Position numbers and translations under genes: made by a program | Assembly: GCF_010894435.1 (NCBI RefSeq) | Contig: NZ_JAAIXZ010000025.1 | Coordinates: forward strand, 62,001-126,000 | Direction of reading: 5' to 3' | DNA length: 64,000 bases | Source: Pyxidicoccus trucidator | GTDB lineage: Bacteria > Myxococcota > Myxococcia > Myxococcales > Myxococcaceae | In this document: one piece after another, positions 51,812 to 60,719 of the stretch | Position numbering within the stretch: position 1 is the stretch's first letter | How the letters are laid out: each line of letters begins with the position of its first letter | The notes under the pieces: generated by a model | Database searches by the model: none | What the model saw: the letters and a program-made list of their open reading frames with translations, nothing else | What the model was told of the DNA's origin: nothing

Positions 51812-52606
51812 TCAGTTCTTTCCGAACCAGGTCTGGAGGAAGACCTTCACCGCGGGATGCTGGGATTCCCGGACCTGATCCGGGGGGCCGTTCTCCACGA
51901 TGACGCCCTTGGAGAGGAAGGCAATCTGATCCGCCACGTTGAAGGCGGAGGCGATGTCATGGCTGATGACCACGCTGGTGACGCCCAGCCCCTTCTGCGC
52001 GGCGAGGATCATCTCGTCCACGTAGTCGGTGGTGATGGGGTCCAGTCCGGTGGTGGGCTCGTCGTAGAGGACGATCTTCGGACCGAGAATGGTGGCGCGG
52101 GCCAGCCCCACGCGCTTGCGCATGCCGCCGGACAGGTCCGCCGGGAACTTGTCCTCCACCGCGGGCTTGAGGCCCATCAGGTCCAGCCGCTCGCGCACCT
52201 TCCGGCGGATGACGTCCTCCGGGTCCTTCGTGTGCTCGCGCAGCGGAAAGGCCACGTTCTCGAACACCGACATCGAGTCGAAGAGGGCCGCCGCCTGGAA
52301 CACCATGCCGAACTTGTTCCGGACCTCCTGCAGCCCCCGCACGCTCATGGGGACGATGTCCTGCCCGTCGATGATGACCTTGCCGCTGTCCGGCTTGAGC
52401 AGGCCGATCATGTGCTTCATCAGCACCGTCTTGCCGGAGCCCGAGCCTCCGAGGATGACGCACGTGCTGCCGGCGGGCACCTTGAGGTTGATGCCCGTGA
52501 GGACCTTCGTCTCGCCGAAGGTCTTGTGCAGGTCCACGATTTCAATCATCGGCGTCGTGGACGCGGCGGGCCCCGGGCCCGCGCGGGTGGACTCAGTCGG
52601 GGCCAT
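51812..52606 (-). CDS. mlaF: MlaF-type ABC transporter ATPase
   Basis: 264 residues. Walker A is ILGGSGSGKTVLMKHM, the Q-loop is FGMVFQAAALFDSM, the ABC signature is LSGGMRKRVGLARA, Walker B is IVLYDEPTTGLDPI, and the H-loop is VVISHD. Together with MlaE it powers lipid movement between inner membrane and MlaD. The start overlaps the mlaE stop by one base (TGATG). An internal start at MIEIVDLHK, 19 codons later, is possible. Confidence 0.94.
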   Translation of the reverse strand: MAPTESTRAGPGPAASTTPMIEIVDLHKTFGETKVLTGINLKVPAGSTCVILGGSGSGKTVLMKHMIGLLKPDSGKVIIDGQDIVPMSVRGLQEVRNKFGMVFQAAALFDSMSVFENVAFPLREHTKDPEDVIRRKVRERLDLMGLKPAVEDKFPADLSGGMRKRVGLARATILGPKIVLYDEPTTGLDPITTDYVDEMILAAQKGLGVTSVVISHDIASAFNVADQIAFLSKGVIVENGPPDQVRESQHPAVKVFLQTWFGKN

Positions 52607-53421
52607 CAGTGGAACATGATGCCGAGAATGAAATCGAGGATGAAGATGGAGAGCGCGCTGGCGACCATGGCCTCGGTGGTGGCCTGGCCCACGCCCTTCG
52701 CGCCGCCGGAGGCGTTGTAGCCCTTGAAGCAGCAGATGAGGGCCACGGCGAGGCCGAAGACGGCCCCCTTCACCAGGCCCTCGTAGACGTCCGCGGGCGC
52801 CAGCCACTGCTGGGTGCGGGACAGGAAGGTGCCGGGGGAGATGCCCAGGGCGCCCACCGCGACGAGGTAGGCGCCCGACATGCCCGTGGTGTTGAAGAGC
52901 ATGGTGAGCGCCGGCACCATGAAGAGGCCGGCCAGCACCCGGGGCACCAGCAGGTATTGCACCGGGTTGACGGCCATGGTCTCCAGCGCGTCCACCTGCT
53001 CGGTGACGCGCATGGTGCCCAGTTCCGTGCACATGGCGGAGCCGGCGCGCATCGTCACCATCAGCGCGGAGAACACGGCGGCCAGCTCGCGGGTGAGCGT
53101 CAGTCCCACCGTGGGGCCCACCAGGCTCTCCGCGTCGAAGAGCGCGAAGGCGGTGGACGTCTGCAGGGCGAACACCATGCCGGTGAAGGTGCCCGTCAGG
53201 CTGACGATGAAGATGGAGCCCACACCCACGAAGTCCAGCTGGGCGAACAGGTTGGTCAACCGGAAGGGCCGCCGGACGCTCCACCGGAACACGTCCAGGC
53301 CCAGGGCCACCACGCCTCCCAGGGTACTGACGACGTCGATGAGGCCCTTGCCGAAGCTGGCCACGGACTGGGTGAGGAATCCGGGTTCGCGGGCCGGGCT
53401 GCTGGGGGTCTGCGTGGACAT
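52606..53421 (-). CDS. mlaE: MlaE-type ABC transporter permease
   Basis: 271 residues with about five membrane helices and the MlaE signature: LTRELAAVFSALMVTMRAGSAMCTELGTMRVTEQVDALETM followed by VNPVQYLLVPRVLAG (motif split here for length). It is the membrane part of the retrograde/anterograde phospholipid ABC system. The start MSTQTPSSP was chosen because the longer in-frame N terminus is Arg/Ser-rich and unlike the family. First gene of the leftward mlaEFD unit; a 181-base divergent gap separates it from the zinc-ribbon gene. Confidence 0.93.
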   Translation of the reverse strand: MSTQTPSSPAREPGFLTQSVASFGKGLIDVVSTLGGVVALGLDVFRWSVRRPFRLTNLFAQLDFVGVGSIFIVSLTGTFTGMVFALQTSTAFALFDAESLVGPTVGLTLTRELAAVFSALMVTMRAGSAMCTELGTMRVTEQVDALETMAVNPVQYLLVPRVLAGLFMVPALTMLFNTTGMSGAYLVAVGALGISPGTFLSRTQQWLAPADVYEGLVKGAVFGLAVALICCFKGYNASGGAKGVGQATTEAMVASALSIFILDFILGIMFH

Positions 53422-53602
53422 TGCGGTCTGGAACCTACTCTTACGTGAGCGGCGGGTGGGCACAAGCGAAGTAATGCCCCCGGGGGCAAGGGAGGAAGCG
53501 TGCGTCGAAGTCACTTCCTACCGTTGGAGTGAAGCCGTTATGTTCCGCGCCCCTTTCCTTCCAAGCCTGGCGCTACCGGTCCGGGCCGAGATACAGACGA
53601 AC

Positions 53603-54184
53603 ATGGCAACTCATAAGGTCGGCGGCGAGGTGGACGCACAGTGCACCCGCTGCAAGATGACTCTCGCGCACACCATCCTGGCGATGGTCGGTCCGAAGAT
53701 CGCTCGGGTGCGCTGCAATACCTGTAACGGGGACCACGCATACCGGGCCGCTCCGGGCGTCACGGACCGTCCCTCCACGTCCAGCAGCGCCGCGCGCGCG
53801 GCCCGCGCTGCCTCGGCGGCGGCCACCAAGGCGGAGAAGGTCATCATCTCCTTCGAGGAGCAGCTGGCCGGCAAGGACGTGGCCAACGCGCCGAAGTACA
53901 GCCCCAAGGACACCTACCAGGTGGACCAGGTCATCCAGCATCCGACGTTCGGCACGGGCTTCGTGACGGCGGTGCGGGGCGACAAGGTGGACATCACCTT
54001 CCGCACCGACACCAAGACGCTGGTGCACGGCCGCGGCGGCGCTCCGGCGGACAGGCCCGCCTTCAGCCCGCCCAACGCCAGGTCCACCGGCCCGGCGGAC
54101 AAGCCCCAGCCTCTCGGGGGCGCCACCGAGGTCGCGGCCGAGCCCGCGGCCGAAGAGGAGCCCCCGGCGCCCGCCGAGGGTTGA
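53603..54184 (+). CDS. Zinc-ribbon protein with SH3/Tudor-like domain
   Basis: 193 residues. The N-terminal ribbon has CTRC and CNTC pairs about 25 residues apart. An Ala-rich helical linker follows (about 60-90). A small beta-barrel-like segment (about 110-140, VIQHPTFGTGFVTAVRGDKVDITF) resembles the SH3/Tudor module found at the UvrD/PcrA C terminus and in RNA-polymerase-binding proteins. The acidic Pro/Glu tail is disordered. It may bind nucleic acid or RNA polymerase. Start ATG 53603; the long upstream in-frame extension is antisense to mlaE. Confidence 0.75.
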   Translation: MATHKVGGEVDAQCTRCKMTLAHTILAMVGPKIARVRCNTCNGDHAYRAAPGVTDRPSTSSSAARAARAASAAATKAEKVIISFEEQLAGKDVANAPKYSPKDTYQVDQVIQHPTFGTGFVTAVRGDKVDITFRTDTKTLVHGRGGAPADRPAFSPPNARSTGPADKPQPLGGATEVAAEPAAEEEPPAPAEG

Positions 54185-54211
54185 CCCGGTCGGGTGGAGG
54201 GGATGAAGTCG

Positions 54212-55651
54212 ATGCCACGGTTCGTGCGCATGCGTCCTCTGCCCCTCCTCCTGCTGCTCCTCGCCGCTCCGCTGGCCCGTGCGGCCCCTCCTGGAGTGAC
54301 GGTGTCGTGGACACCGGAGCGGGTGGTGCTCGGCCAGGACTCGCGGGTGGCGCTGAAGGTGCGCGTCCCCAAAGGCTCCGGCCCGGTGCGCGGCGCCGCT
54401 TCTTCCGGAACCTTCACCCGGGAGCGCGTGGAGGGTGGCGAGGTACGCGTCTTCGAGTGGACGCCCCCGCCCGTGCGCTACCCGCTGGTGGCCGTGCTCG
54501 CCTTCTGGGTGGAGGACGGCGCACCGCTCCCCGGCGTGGCGCCCTCCAAAGCGGAGGCCGCCGGCAGCGGGCCTTCCGAGGTGGGCGTCGTCCGCATCCC
54601 CCTGCTGGGAAAGACGCAGCTGGACGTGTCCACCGACGCCGGGGCCAGCGTGGTGGTCGAGGTGGACGGCAAGCACTTCGGTCCGGTGAAGGCCGATGAC
54701 CGCGGCCGGGCCCGCGTGCCGGTGGAAGTACCACCGGGGGTCCTCTCCGCGAGCGTGCTGGCCACCCGCGACACGCTGCGCACCCGCGCCGCCATTCCGC
54801 TGGACCCGCCCACCGAGCAGCCCCTCGTCGCGGCCCTCCTCCCGTCTCCCCTCCCCGCCACGGGCGGGGGCTGGCTCCTCGTGGCCGGCGAGGAGGGCCT
54901 CGTTCACGGAGACGTCGAGCTCTCCGTCGAGGGCGCGCGTCTGTCGGCCGTGAGCGAGGAGTCCCTGCTGCGCTACCGCGTCACGCCGAAGGCGGACGCC
55001 ACCGCCATCACCGTGACGGTGCGCCGCAAGGGGCAGGACGACACCGCGCGCGCCGTGGCGGAGCTGACACGGGTGACGGTGCCACCGCCTGTGCTCGTCC
55101 AGCCGCCCGTGACGCCGACGCCGCCTCCCGCGCCGACGGTGGCGGGGGCGTGGCACCCGTCCGTCTTCGTGCTCGTGGGCGGTGCCTTCGCGAGCGGGGC
55201 CAACACGGGCCCCATGGGCGCGGTGGGCGTGTCCCTGGTGCCTCCGTGGTGGAGGGAACGGCTCGCGGTGGAGCTCGAGGCGGGCCTGCGTCGCGTCACC
55301 TTCGACGGTGGCGTGGACGCGCTGGGCTCGGTGCACTCGCGGGTGCTGGCGGTGCCGGTGCTCGCGTCGGTGCGCGTCGGTGTGTTCCAGGGCGCCGCCG
55401 TCTCCCTGTACGGGCGAGCAGGGGGCGGACTGCTGCCTTTCCAGCATCGGCTCAGCAGCGACTTCCAGGAAGACGTGAAAGAGAGCAAGCTGGCTGGGAT
55501 GGGTTTCCTGTCCTTCCAGGGTGCGTACCGTCTCGGACGCTGGAGCGTGCTGGCGGAAGTGCGCGGAGCCTGGGCTCCCGCGCGCACGCCCTGGCTGGAC
55601 GCACAGCTTGGCGGGCTGAGCGGGCTCCTGGGCGCGAGGTTCGAGCCGTGA
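54212..55651 (+). CDS. Predicted outer-membrane protein with periplasmic beta-sandwich domains
   Basis: 479 residues. The signal peptide (LPLLLLLLAAPLARA) is followed by Ig-like beta-sandwich regions (about 30-290, SVVVEVDGKHFGPVKADDRG), a proline-rich linker (VQPPVTPTPPPAPTVA), and a C-terminal region (about 310-479) of alternating beta-strands with aromatic ends, ending in GARFEP, as in small outer-membrane beta-barrels. ATG 54212 is placed about 8 bases after GGAGGGG. It overlaps the next lipoprotein gene by 4 bases (GTGA), so the two products probably act together at the envelope. Confidence 0.72.
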   Translation: MPRFVRMRPLPLLLLLLAAPLARAAPPGVTVSWTPERVVLGQDSRVALKVRVPKGSGPVRGAASSGTFTRERVEGGEVRVFEWTPPPVRYPLVAVLAFWVEDGAPLPGVAPSKAEAAGSGPSEVGVVRIPLLGKTQLDVSTDAGASVVVEVDGKHFGPVKADDRGRARVPVEVPPGVLSASVLATRDTLRTRAAIPLDPPTEQPLVAALLPSPLPATGGGWLLVAGEEGLVHGDVELSVEGARLSAVSEESLLRYRVTPKADATAITVTVRRKGQDDTARAVAELTRVTVPPPVLVQPPVTPTPPPAPTVAGAWHPSVFVLVGGAFASGANTGPMGAVGVSLVPPWWRERLAVELEAGLRRVTFDGGVDALGSVHSRVLAVPVLASVRVGVFQGAAVSLYGRAGGGLLPFQHRLSSDFQEDVKESKLAGMGFLSFQGAYRLGRWSVLAEVRGAWAPARTPWLDAQLGGLSGLLGARFEP

Positions 55652-56496
55652 GCCAGGGCCGCGCCACCGTGCTGCTCGTCGCCGCCCTGCTCTGCGCCTG
55701 CGGCTCCAGTACGGCGTTACCGGCCCCGGACATCCTCTCCGTCGCGCCCAACCAGGTCACCGTCCCGCGACACGTCCCCGTCGAGCAGCGGAGCCCCGTC
55801 CGGGTGTCCCTCGACGCGGTGATTCCCGTCCGCGTGGACTACGGCCAGGAGCAGGTGAGCACCGACGCCGCGCGGGTGTGGATTGGCTCCGAGCAAGCGC
55901 CGGTGCAGGCCCTGGACGGCGACGGCACCCTCATCATCTCGGTGCCGGAAATGCTCGACATGGGCACCTACGACGTCCGCGTCGCCCTGTCGGACGGGCG
56001 TGAGACCGTCCGACAGGCCGTGTTCTCCGTCATCCCGAAGGACCGGGGCCCGCCGCCGGACGACGACGCGGGGGTGGTCGACCTTCCCGAGAACGACCTG
56101 GACGCCGGTCCGCTCATCCAGACCGATGCGGGCACGCCGGACGCGGGCACGTCGTCGGATGCGGGAGTGGTCCAGCCTGACGGGCCCGGCCCCAATGACC
56201 CGATTCGCCCGGGCGACATCACCGGCTTCGAGATTGAGGCCCTGGAAGACCAGCAGCAGGGCACGCCCTTCCTGGTCGTCGTTCGCGCCCTGGGACCGCG
56301 CGCGGCGCACTTCCAGGACAGCACGGAGCTCACCGTCAACAAGAATGGCACCGTGAGCCCCCTCAAGCTGGGGCCGTTCGACAACGGCGTCGTCGGGCAG
56401 TACGTCACCGTGGGCGTGCTGGGCGCCAACGTGAAGCTCACGGTGACGGACGCCTACGGCGCGCAGGGCACGTCCAACGGCTTCAAGGTGAAGTAG
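55648..56496 (+). CDS. Predicted lipoprotein with IPT/TIG-like domains
   Basis: 282 residues. The GTG start leads a signal peptide with lipobox LLCAC. Two Ig-like (IPT/TIG-type) beta-sandwiches (about 28-125, ILSVAPNQVTVPRHVP ... VPEMLDMGTYDVRVALSDG; and about 190-282) are joined by an Asp/Pro/Gly-rich linker with TDAGTPDAGTSSDAG. It is translationally coupled to the outer-membrane protein gene. Its last 14 bases overlap the end of the convergent RluA-family gene. Function is unknown. Confidence 0.72.
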   Translation: MSQGRATVLLVAALLCACGSSTALPAPDILSVAPNQVTVPRHVPVEQRSPVRVSLDAVIPVRVDYGQEQVSTDAARVWIGSEQAPVQALDGDGTLIISVPEMLDMGTYDVRVALSDGRETVRQAVFSVIPKDRGPPPDDDAGVVDLPENDLDAGPLIQTDAGTPDAGTSSDAGVVQPDGPGPNDPIRPGDITGFEIEALEDQQQGTPFLVVVRALGPRAAHFQDSTELTVNKNGTVSPLKLGPFDNGVVGQYVTVGVLGANVKLTVTDAYGAQGTSNGFKVK

Positions 56497-57190
56497 TCGC
56501 CGGGCGGCGCAGCAGCTCCCGGGCGCGCAGCATGTCCTCGGGAAGCGGGGCCTCCACGGCGCGTGGCTCCACACCGGGCAGCGCGGGCCACTCCACGCGA
56601 GCGGCATGCAGCGGAGTCCGGGCAAGCACCACCGCCTCCCCTGCCCCGCCCAGCTCCTTCTCCGTCATCGGCTCGTCGCGGCCGTACTGGTGGTCCACCA
56701 GCAGCGGGTGGCCCAGCGAGAGAAGGTGCACGCGAATCTGGTGGGTGCGCCCGGTGAGGGGCTCCGCCTCCACCAGCGACGCGCGCTCGAAGGTCTCCAC
56801 CGGCCGCACGCGCGTGCGCGAGGCCTTGGCGCCGAGGTCTCCCGGCCGGGCCACGCGCATGCGTCCCTTGCGCCCGGCCACCAGGGGCGCGTCCACCAGG
56901 TGCGGTGCCTCCACCCGGCCCTCCACCAGGGCCAGGTAGCGCTTACGCACCTGGCCGGCCTCGAAGGCCACGGAGAGGGCGCGGTGCACCGCCGCGTCCA
57001 GCGCGAAGACGAGGACCCCGGAGGTGTCCCTGTCCAGCCGGTGCACCACGAACACCTTCTGGCCCCGCCGCGACTCCAGCGCGTCACGCAGCGAGGGGCC
57101 ACCGTCACGCCCGGGGATGACCGGCACCCCGGGCGGCTTGTCCACCACGAGCACCCCCCCGCCTTCGAAGAGGATGCGGGTGTCCGTCAC
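56483..57190 (-). CDS. RluA-family pseudouridine synthase
   Basis: 235 residues, shorter than RluC/RluD because the S4 domain is absent. The catalytic signature is VVHRLDRDTSGVLVFA (Asp nucleophile), preceded by VVDKPPGVPVIPG and followed by LVEAEPLTGRTHQIRVHL. It isomerises uridine to pseudouridine in rRNA or tRNA; the target base is unknown. Its start overlaps the stop of the M16 gene (ATGA). Confidence 0.93.
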   Translation of the reverse strand: MTDTRILFEGGGVLVVDKPPGVPVIPGRDGGPSLRDALESRRGQKVFVVHRLDRDTSGVLVFALDAAVHRALSVAFEAGQVRKRYLALVEGRVEAPHLVDAPLVAGRKGRMRVARPGDLGAKASRTRVRPVETFERASLVEAEPLTGRTHQIRVHLLSLGHPLLVDHQYGRDEPMTEKELGGAGEAVVLARTPLHAARVEWPALPGVEPRAVEAPLPEDMLRARELLRRPATTSP

Positions 57191-58674
57191 TCGTACTCCG
57201 ACGCGGGCACCACGGTGATGGGGCCCAGGCCCTTGAGCTTCTTCTTCACCGTGTCCGCGCGGCCCAGCACGACGACGGCTGGCGGCTCCGCCAGGCAGTA
57301 CTTCTTCGCCACCGCGGCCACCTGCTTCGGAGTCACCGCGCGCAGCCTGTCGCGGAACTTCTCCACCCAGTCATCGCCCAGCCCATGCAGGCGCGTGTCG
57401 GCGATGCTGCCGGCGATGGACTCGTTCGTCTCCGTGCGCAGCGGGTAGAGGCCGGCGAGGTACGCCTGCGCGTCCGCCAATTCGCGCGGCTTGAGCCCCT
57501 TCTCACGGACGTTGCCAATCTCCCCCAGCGCCACGTCGATGATTTCCCGCGTGGACTCCGTCTTGGTGAAGGTGCTGAGCGCGAAGACGCCGCCAGCGTT
57601 CATCGCGTCGAACCAGGAGCTGACGCCGTAGGTGAGGCCACGGTTGACGCGAATCTCGTTCATCAGCCGCGACGTGAAGCCGCCGCCCAGGGCGATGTTC
57701 ATCGCGGTGGCGGGGAAGTAGTCCTCGTGGCCCATGCGGAAGCCGGGGCCGCCCAGGCGCACCTGGGACTGCGTCTGGTCCGGCTTGTCCACGAGCAGCA
57801 CGCGCCCGGCCTGGGGAATCTTCTTCAGCGGCGGAATGACGGGGGCCGTGTCCGGGCCGCCCTCCCAGCCGACGAAGGCCTCCTCGGCGGCGGCGGCCAC
57901 GCGCTCCGGCCGCACCGCGCCCACCACCACCAGCATGGCCACCTTCGGCCCCATGCGCTCCTTGTGGAAGCGCACCACGTCGTCGCGGGTGAAGGTGCGC
58001 ACCGTGCGGGACGAGCCGCCCACGTCGTGCCCGTACGGGTGGTCACCCCACAGCGCGCGCACCATGGCCCGGTCGGCGATGACGGACGGGTCGTCCAGAT
58101 CATTGGAGAACTGGGCCAGGGCCCGCTCGCGCGCGTCGTCCACCTCGGACTGCGGGAAGGTGGGCTCGCGCACCAGCTGGCCCAGCACGCCCATCATCTG
58201 CGCGAAGTGCTCGGCCGGGGTGGTGAGGGCGATGGACATCGTGTCCTCGCCCACGCCCACGCCCAGGCTGGCGCCGACGAACTCCACCGTCTCGTCGATG
58301 GCCTGGGCCGTCAGGCGGCGGGTTCCCCGGCGCAGCAGCCGGGCGGTGAAGTCCGCCAGGCCATGCTTGCCCTCGGGGTCGGTGGCGCTGCCGGCGCGCA
58401 GCACCAGCCGCATGGACACCAGCGGCAGCGGGCCGCGCTCGGCGGCAACCACCTTCAGCCCGCTGGTGGTGGTGCTCTCGTGCAGCGCGGGCAGCGTGAG
58501 CGCACCGGTGGACGCCGCCTTGCGGGACGGAGCGGCCGTACGCGCGGCGGCGGTGCGCCCGGAGGCCGGTGCCTTGCGGGTGGCGCGCTTGAGGGCCCGA
58601 ACGGGGGCCTTCACGGCGCGAGCGGAGGAGGACTTCACGGAGGTCTTCAGGGAGGGGCTCTTGCGAGAGGCCAT
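57187..58674 (-). CDS. M16-family peptidase-like protein without the zinc motif, with basic N-terminal tail
   Basis: 495 residues. The M16 fold is clear (GLKVVAAERGPLPLVSMRLVLRAGSATDP, YFPATAMNIALGGGFTSRLMNEIRVNRGLTYG). The HxxEH metal site is replaced (GLADFTARLLRRG), so it should be the non-catalytic partner of the next gene upstream, as in two-subunit M16B enzymes. Residues 1-60 form a Lys/Arg/Ala/Ser/Pro-rich tail (SRKSPSLKTSVKSSSARA, APVRALKRATRKAPASG) resembling histone H1 C-terminal tails. There is no signal peptide. It lies 32 bases after the active-subunit gene. Confidence 0.88.
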   Translation of the reverse strand: MASRKSPSLKTSVKSSSARAVKAPVRALKRATRKAPASGRTAAARTAAPSRKAASTGALTLPALHESTTTSGLKVVAAERGPLPLVSMRLVLRAGSATDPEGKHGLADFTARLLRRGTRRLTAQAIDETVEFVGASLGVGVGEDTMSIALTTPAEHFAQMMGVLGQLVREPTFPQSEVDDARERALAQFSNDLDDPSVIADRAMVRALWGDHPYGHDVGGSSRTVRTFTRDDVVRFHKERMGPKVAMLVVVGAVRPERVAAAAEEAFVGWEGGPDTAPVIPPLKKIPQAGRVLLVDKPDQTQSQVRLGGPGFRMGHEDYFPATAMNIALGGGFTSRLMNEIRVNRGLTYGVSSWFDAMNAGGVFALSTFTKTESTREIIDVALGEIGNVREKGLKPRELADAQAYLAGLYPLRTETNESIAGSIADTRLHGLGDDWVEKFRDRLRAVTPKQVAAVAKKYCLAEPPAVVVLGRADTVKKKLKGLGPITVVPASEYE

Positions 58675-58706
58675 AAAGATGGGGGCTTTCCTTTTCCGGT
58701 CCGGGC

Positions 58707-60020
58707 TCAGGCCTCGGAGGGCGCGGGGAGCAGCGTCACCACCGAGCGGCGCTCGGGAGCGAAGTACTTCGCGGCGGCCGCCTTCACCATGTCGTTGGTG
58801 ATGGAGGTGTAGGCGCTGGGGAGCGTGAGCAGGCGACGCCAGTCTCCGAGCAGCGCCTCGTAGTGGCCCAGCGCATGCGCGCGGCCGTTGTTGGTGGCCA
58901 GCTCGCGCATGTGGTCCGAGCGCAGGTTGTTCTGCGCCTTCTGCAGCTCGCGCTCGGTGACGCCTTCGCGGGCCAGCTTCTCCAGCTCGGCGTACAGCGC
59001 GGCCTCCACCTTCGCCGGGTCGGAGTCCGGCTTCAGCTCCAGGTAGAAGAGGATGGTGCCCGGGTCGATGCGCCAGCTCCAGTCGAGCATGATGGAGACG
59101 CACAGCTTCTGCTCGTACACGAGCGAGCGCACCAGCCGGCTCCCCTCCCCCTTCGTGAGCACGTACTGCGCCACGTCCAGGGTGAAGGTGTCGTCCTCTC
59201 GGGCGGACGGGCCGCGGAAGCCGAGCATCAGCGCGGGCGACTGCGCGGGGTGGCGCACCAGGGCGCGGCGCTCGCCCTTCTGCTCGGGCTCGGCGTTGAG
59301 CACCTTGGCGGGCGCGGGGCCGCGGGGGATGTCGCCGTAGTACTTGCGAACCAGGGCCAGCGTCTTCTTCGGGTCGATGTCCCCGGCGATGTAGAGCACC
59401 GCGTTGTTGGGCGCGTAGTACGTGCGGAAGTACTCCTGGCAGTCCTCGCGGGTGATGTTCTCGATGTCCGCCATCCACCCGATGACGGGCCAGCGGTACG
59501 CGTGGGCCTTGTAGACGAGCGTGCCCAGCTCCTCGTCCATGATGCCGGTGATGTCGTTGTCCACGCGGACGCGGCGCTCTTCCTTCACCACCTCGCGCTC
59601 GCTGGTCAGCGTGTCCTGGGAGATGCGCAGCGAGCGCATCCGGTCCGACTCCAGGTCGAGCACCGTCTCCAGCGAGTCGGCGGCGAAGTCGTCGTAGTAC
59701 ACCGTCATGTCATTGGACGTGTACGCGTTGGAGCGGCCGCCGCTGGACTCCAGCGTCTTGTCGAACATCTTCGGGCCGTACTTCTTGGCCCCGTTGAACA
59801 TCATGTGCTCGAAGAGGTGGCTGATGCCGGTGATGCCGGGGCGCTCGTTGCGGCTGCCCACCTGGAAGAAGGTGTAGAGGCTGACCACCGGAGCCTGGTG
59901 GTTGGCGAGCAGCCGCACCTGGAGGCCATTGGGCAGCGTGGCCTCGTGAACGTCGAACAGGGACTCGAGGGCGGGATCCGCCGCGCGAGCGGGGGCATTC
60001 ATCTGGGAAGCCTTGCGCAT
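58707..60020 (-). CDS. M16-family zinc metallopeptidase, catalytic subunit
   Basis: 437 residues. The zinc site HLFEH is at 68-72, with the third ligand in the following ESDRMRSLRISQ...REVVKEERR helix. The family pattern LPNGLQVRLLANHQAPVVSLYTFFQVGSRNE is at the N terminus. GGAGG lies 5 bases before ATG 60020. It probably cleaves peptides inside a clamshell formed with the partner encoded next. No signal peptide is visible, so the site of action is likely cytoplasmic. Confidence 0.93.
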   Translation of the reverse strand: MRKASQMNAPARAADPALESLFDVHEATLPNGLQVRLLANHQAPVVSLYTFFQVGSRNERPGITGISHLFEHMMFNGAKKYGPKMFDKTLESSGGRSNAYTSNDMTVYYDDFAADSLETVLDLESDRMRSLRISQDTLTSEREVVKEERRVRVDNDITGIMDEELGTLVYKAHAYRWPVIGWMADIENITREDCQEYFRTYYAPNNAVLYIAGDIDPKKTLALVRKYYGDIPRGPAPAKVLNAEPEQKGERRALVRHPAQSPALMLGFRGPSAREDDTFTLDVAQYVLTKGEGSRLVRSLVYEQKLCVSIMLDWSWRIDPGTILFYLELKPDSDPAKVEAALYAELEKLAREGVTERELQKAQNNLRSDHMRELATNNGRAHALGHYEALLGDWRRLLTLPSAYTSITNDMVKAAAAKYFAPERRSVVTLLPAPSEA

Positions 60021-60047
60021 AGGCCTCCACCTATACTCAGGGCGCGG

Positions 60048-60719
60048 CTATAGATCCACGACACCCGCACGCAGAGCCATCACGACGGCTTCCACGTGAG
60101 AGTTGACGCCCATCTTCCGGTAGATATGTGACAGGTGTGTACGGACGGTGCGCCGCTCCAGCGTCATCACCTGCCCCACCTCGGCATTGGACAGGCCCTT
60201 GCCCACGTAGCGCAGCACCTCGAACTCCGTCGGGGTGAGGGCCCAGGGGTTGTCCGCCTTCTTCTCCGGCGAGGCGGGCTTCGCCTGCACGGACTGGAAG
60301 TAGTTCCAGAAGCGGCGGGCGATGATGGGCTCCAGCACGGTGCCGCCCTCCATCACCTCCTGGATGCCGGAGCGGATCTTCTCCGGGCCCACGCGCTTGA
60401 CCAGATAGCCGGACGCGCCGGCCTGGATGGCCTCGTACACCTTCTGCTCGTCGTCGAAGGACGTGAGGATGAGGATCTCCACCTCCGGCGCCCGGCGCTT
60501 CACCCGCTGCGTCACCTGGATGCCGTTGATGCCCGGCAGCTCCAGGTCCAGAAGCACGAGCTGCGGGCGGAGCTGGAGGATGTCCTCCACGGCGGCCTCG
60601 CCTTCCTGTGACGTGCCTACGATTTCCAGCTCGGGGAAGGTGCCCAGCACCTTGACCAGGTTCTTCAGGAGCTGCGGCTGGTCCTCGACGACGAAGATGC
60701 GGGTGCGGTCCATGGTCAC
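60048..60719 (-). CDS. NarL/LuxR-type response regulator
   Basis: 223 residues. REC domain with VVEDQPQ, phosphoacceptor in LVLLDLELPGINGI, LTSFDD and LVKRVGPEKI (the usual K-P lysine is followed by R). The LuxR-type helix-turn-helix is LTPTEFEVLRYVGKGLSNAEVGQ plus RTVRTHLSHIYRKMGV. It should be a DNA-binding regulator. Its start overlaps the pseudokinase stop (ATGA), so the two are made together. No histidine kinase is adjacent. Confidence 0.92.
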   Translation of the reverse strand: MTMDRTRIFVVEDQPQLLKNLVKVLGTFPELEIVGTSQEGEAAVEDILQLRPQLVLLDLELPGINGIQVTQRVKRRAPEVEILILTSFDDEQKVYEAIQAGASGYLVKRVGPEKIRSGIQEVMEGGTVLEPIIARRFWNYFQSVQAKPASPEKKADNPWALTPTEFEVLRYVGKGLSNAEVGQVMTLERRTVRTHLSHIYRKMGVNSHVEAVVMALRAGVVDL

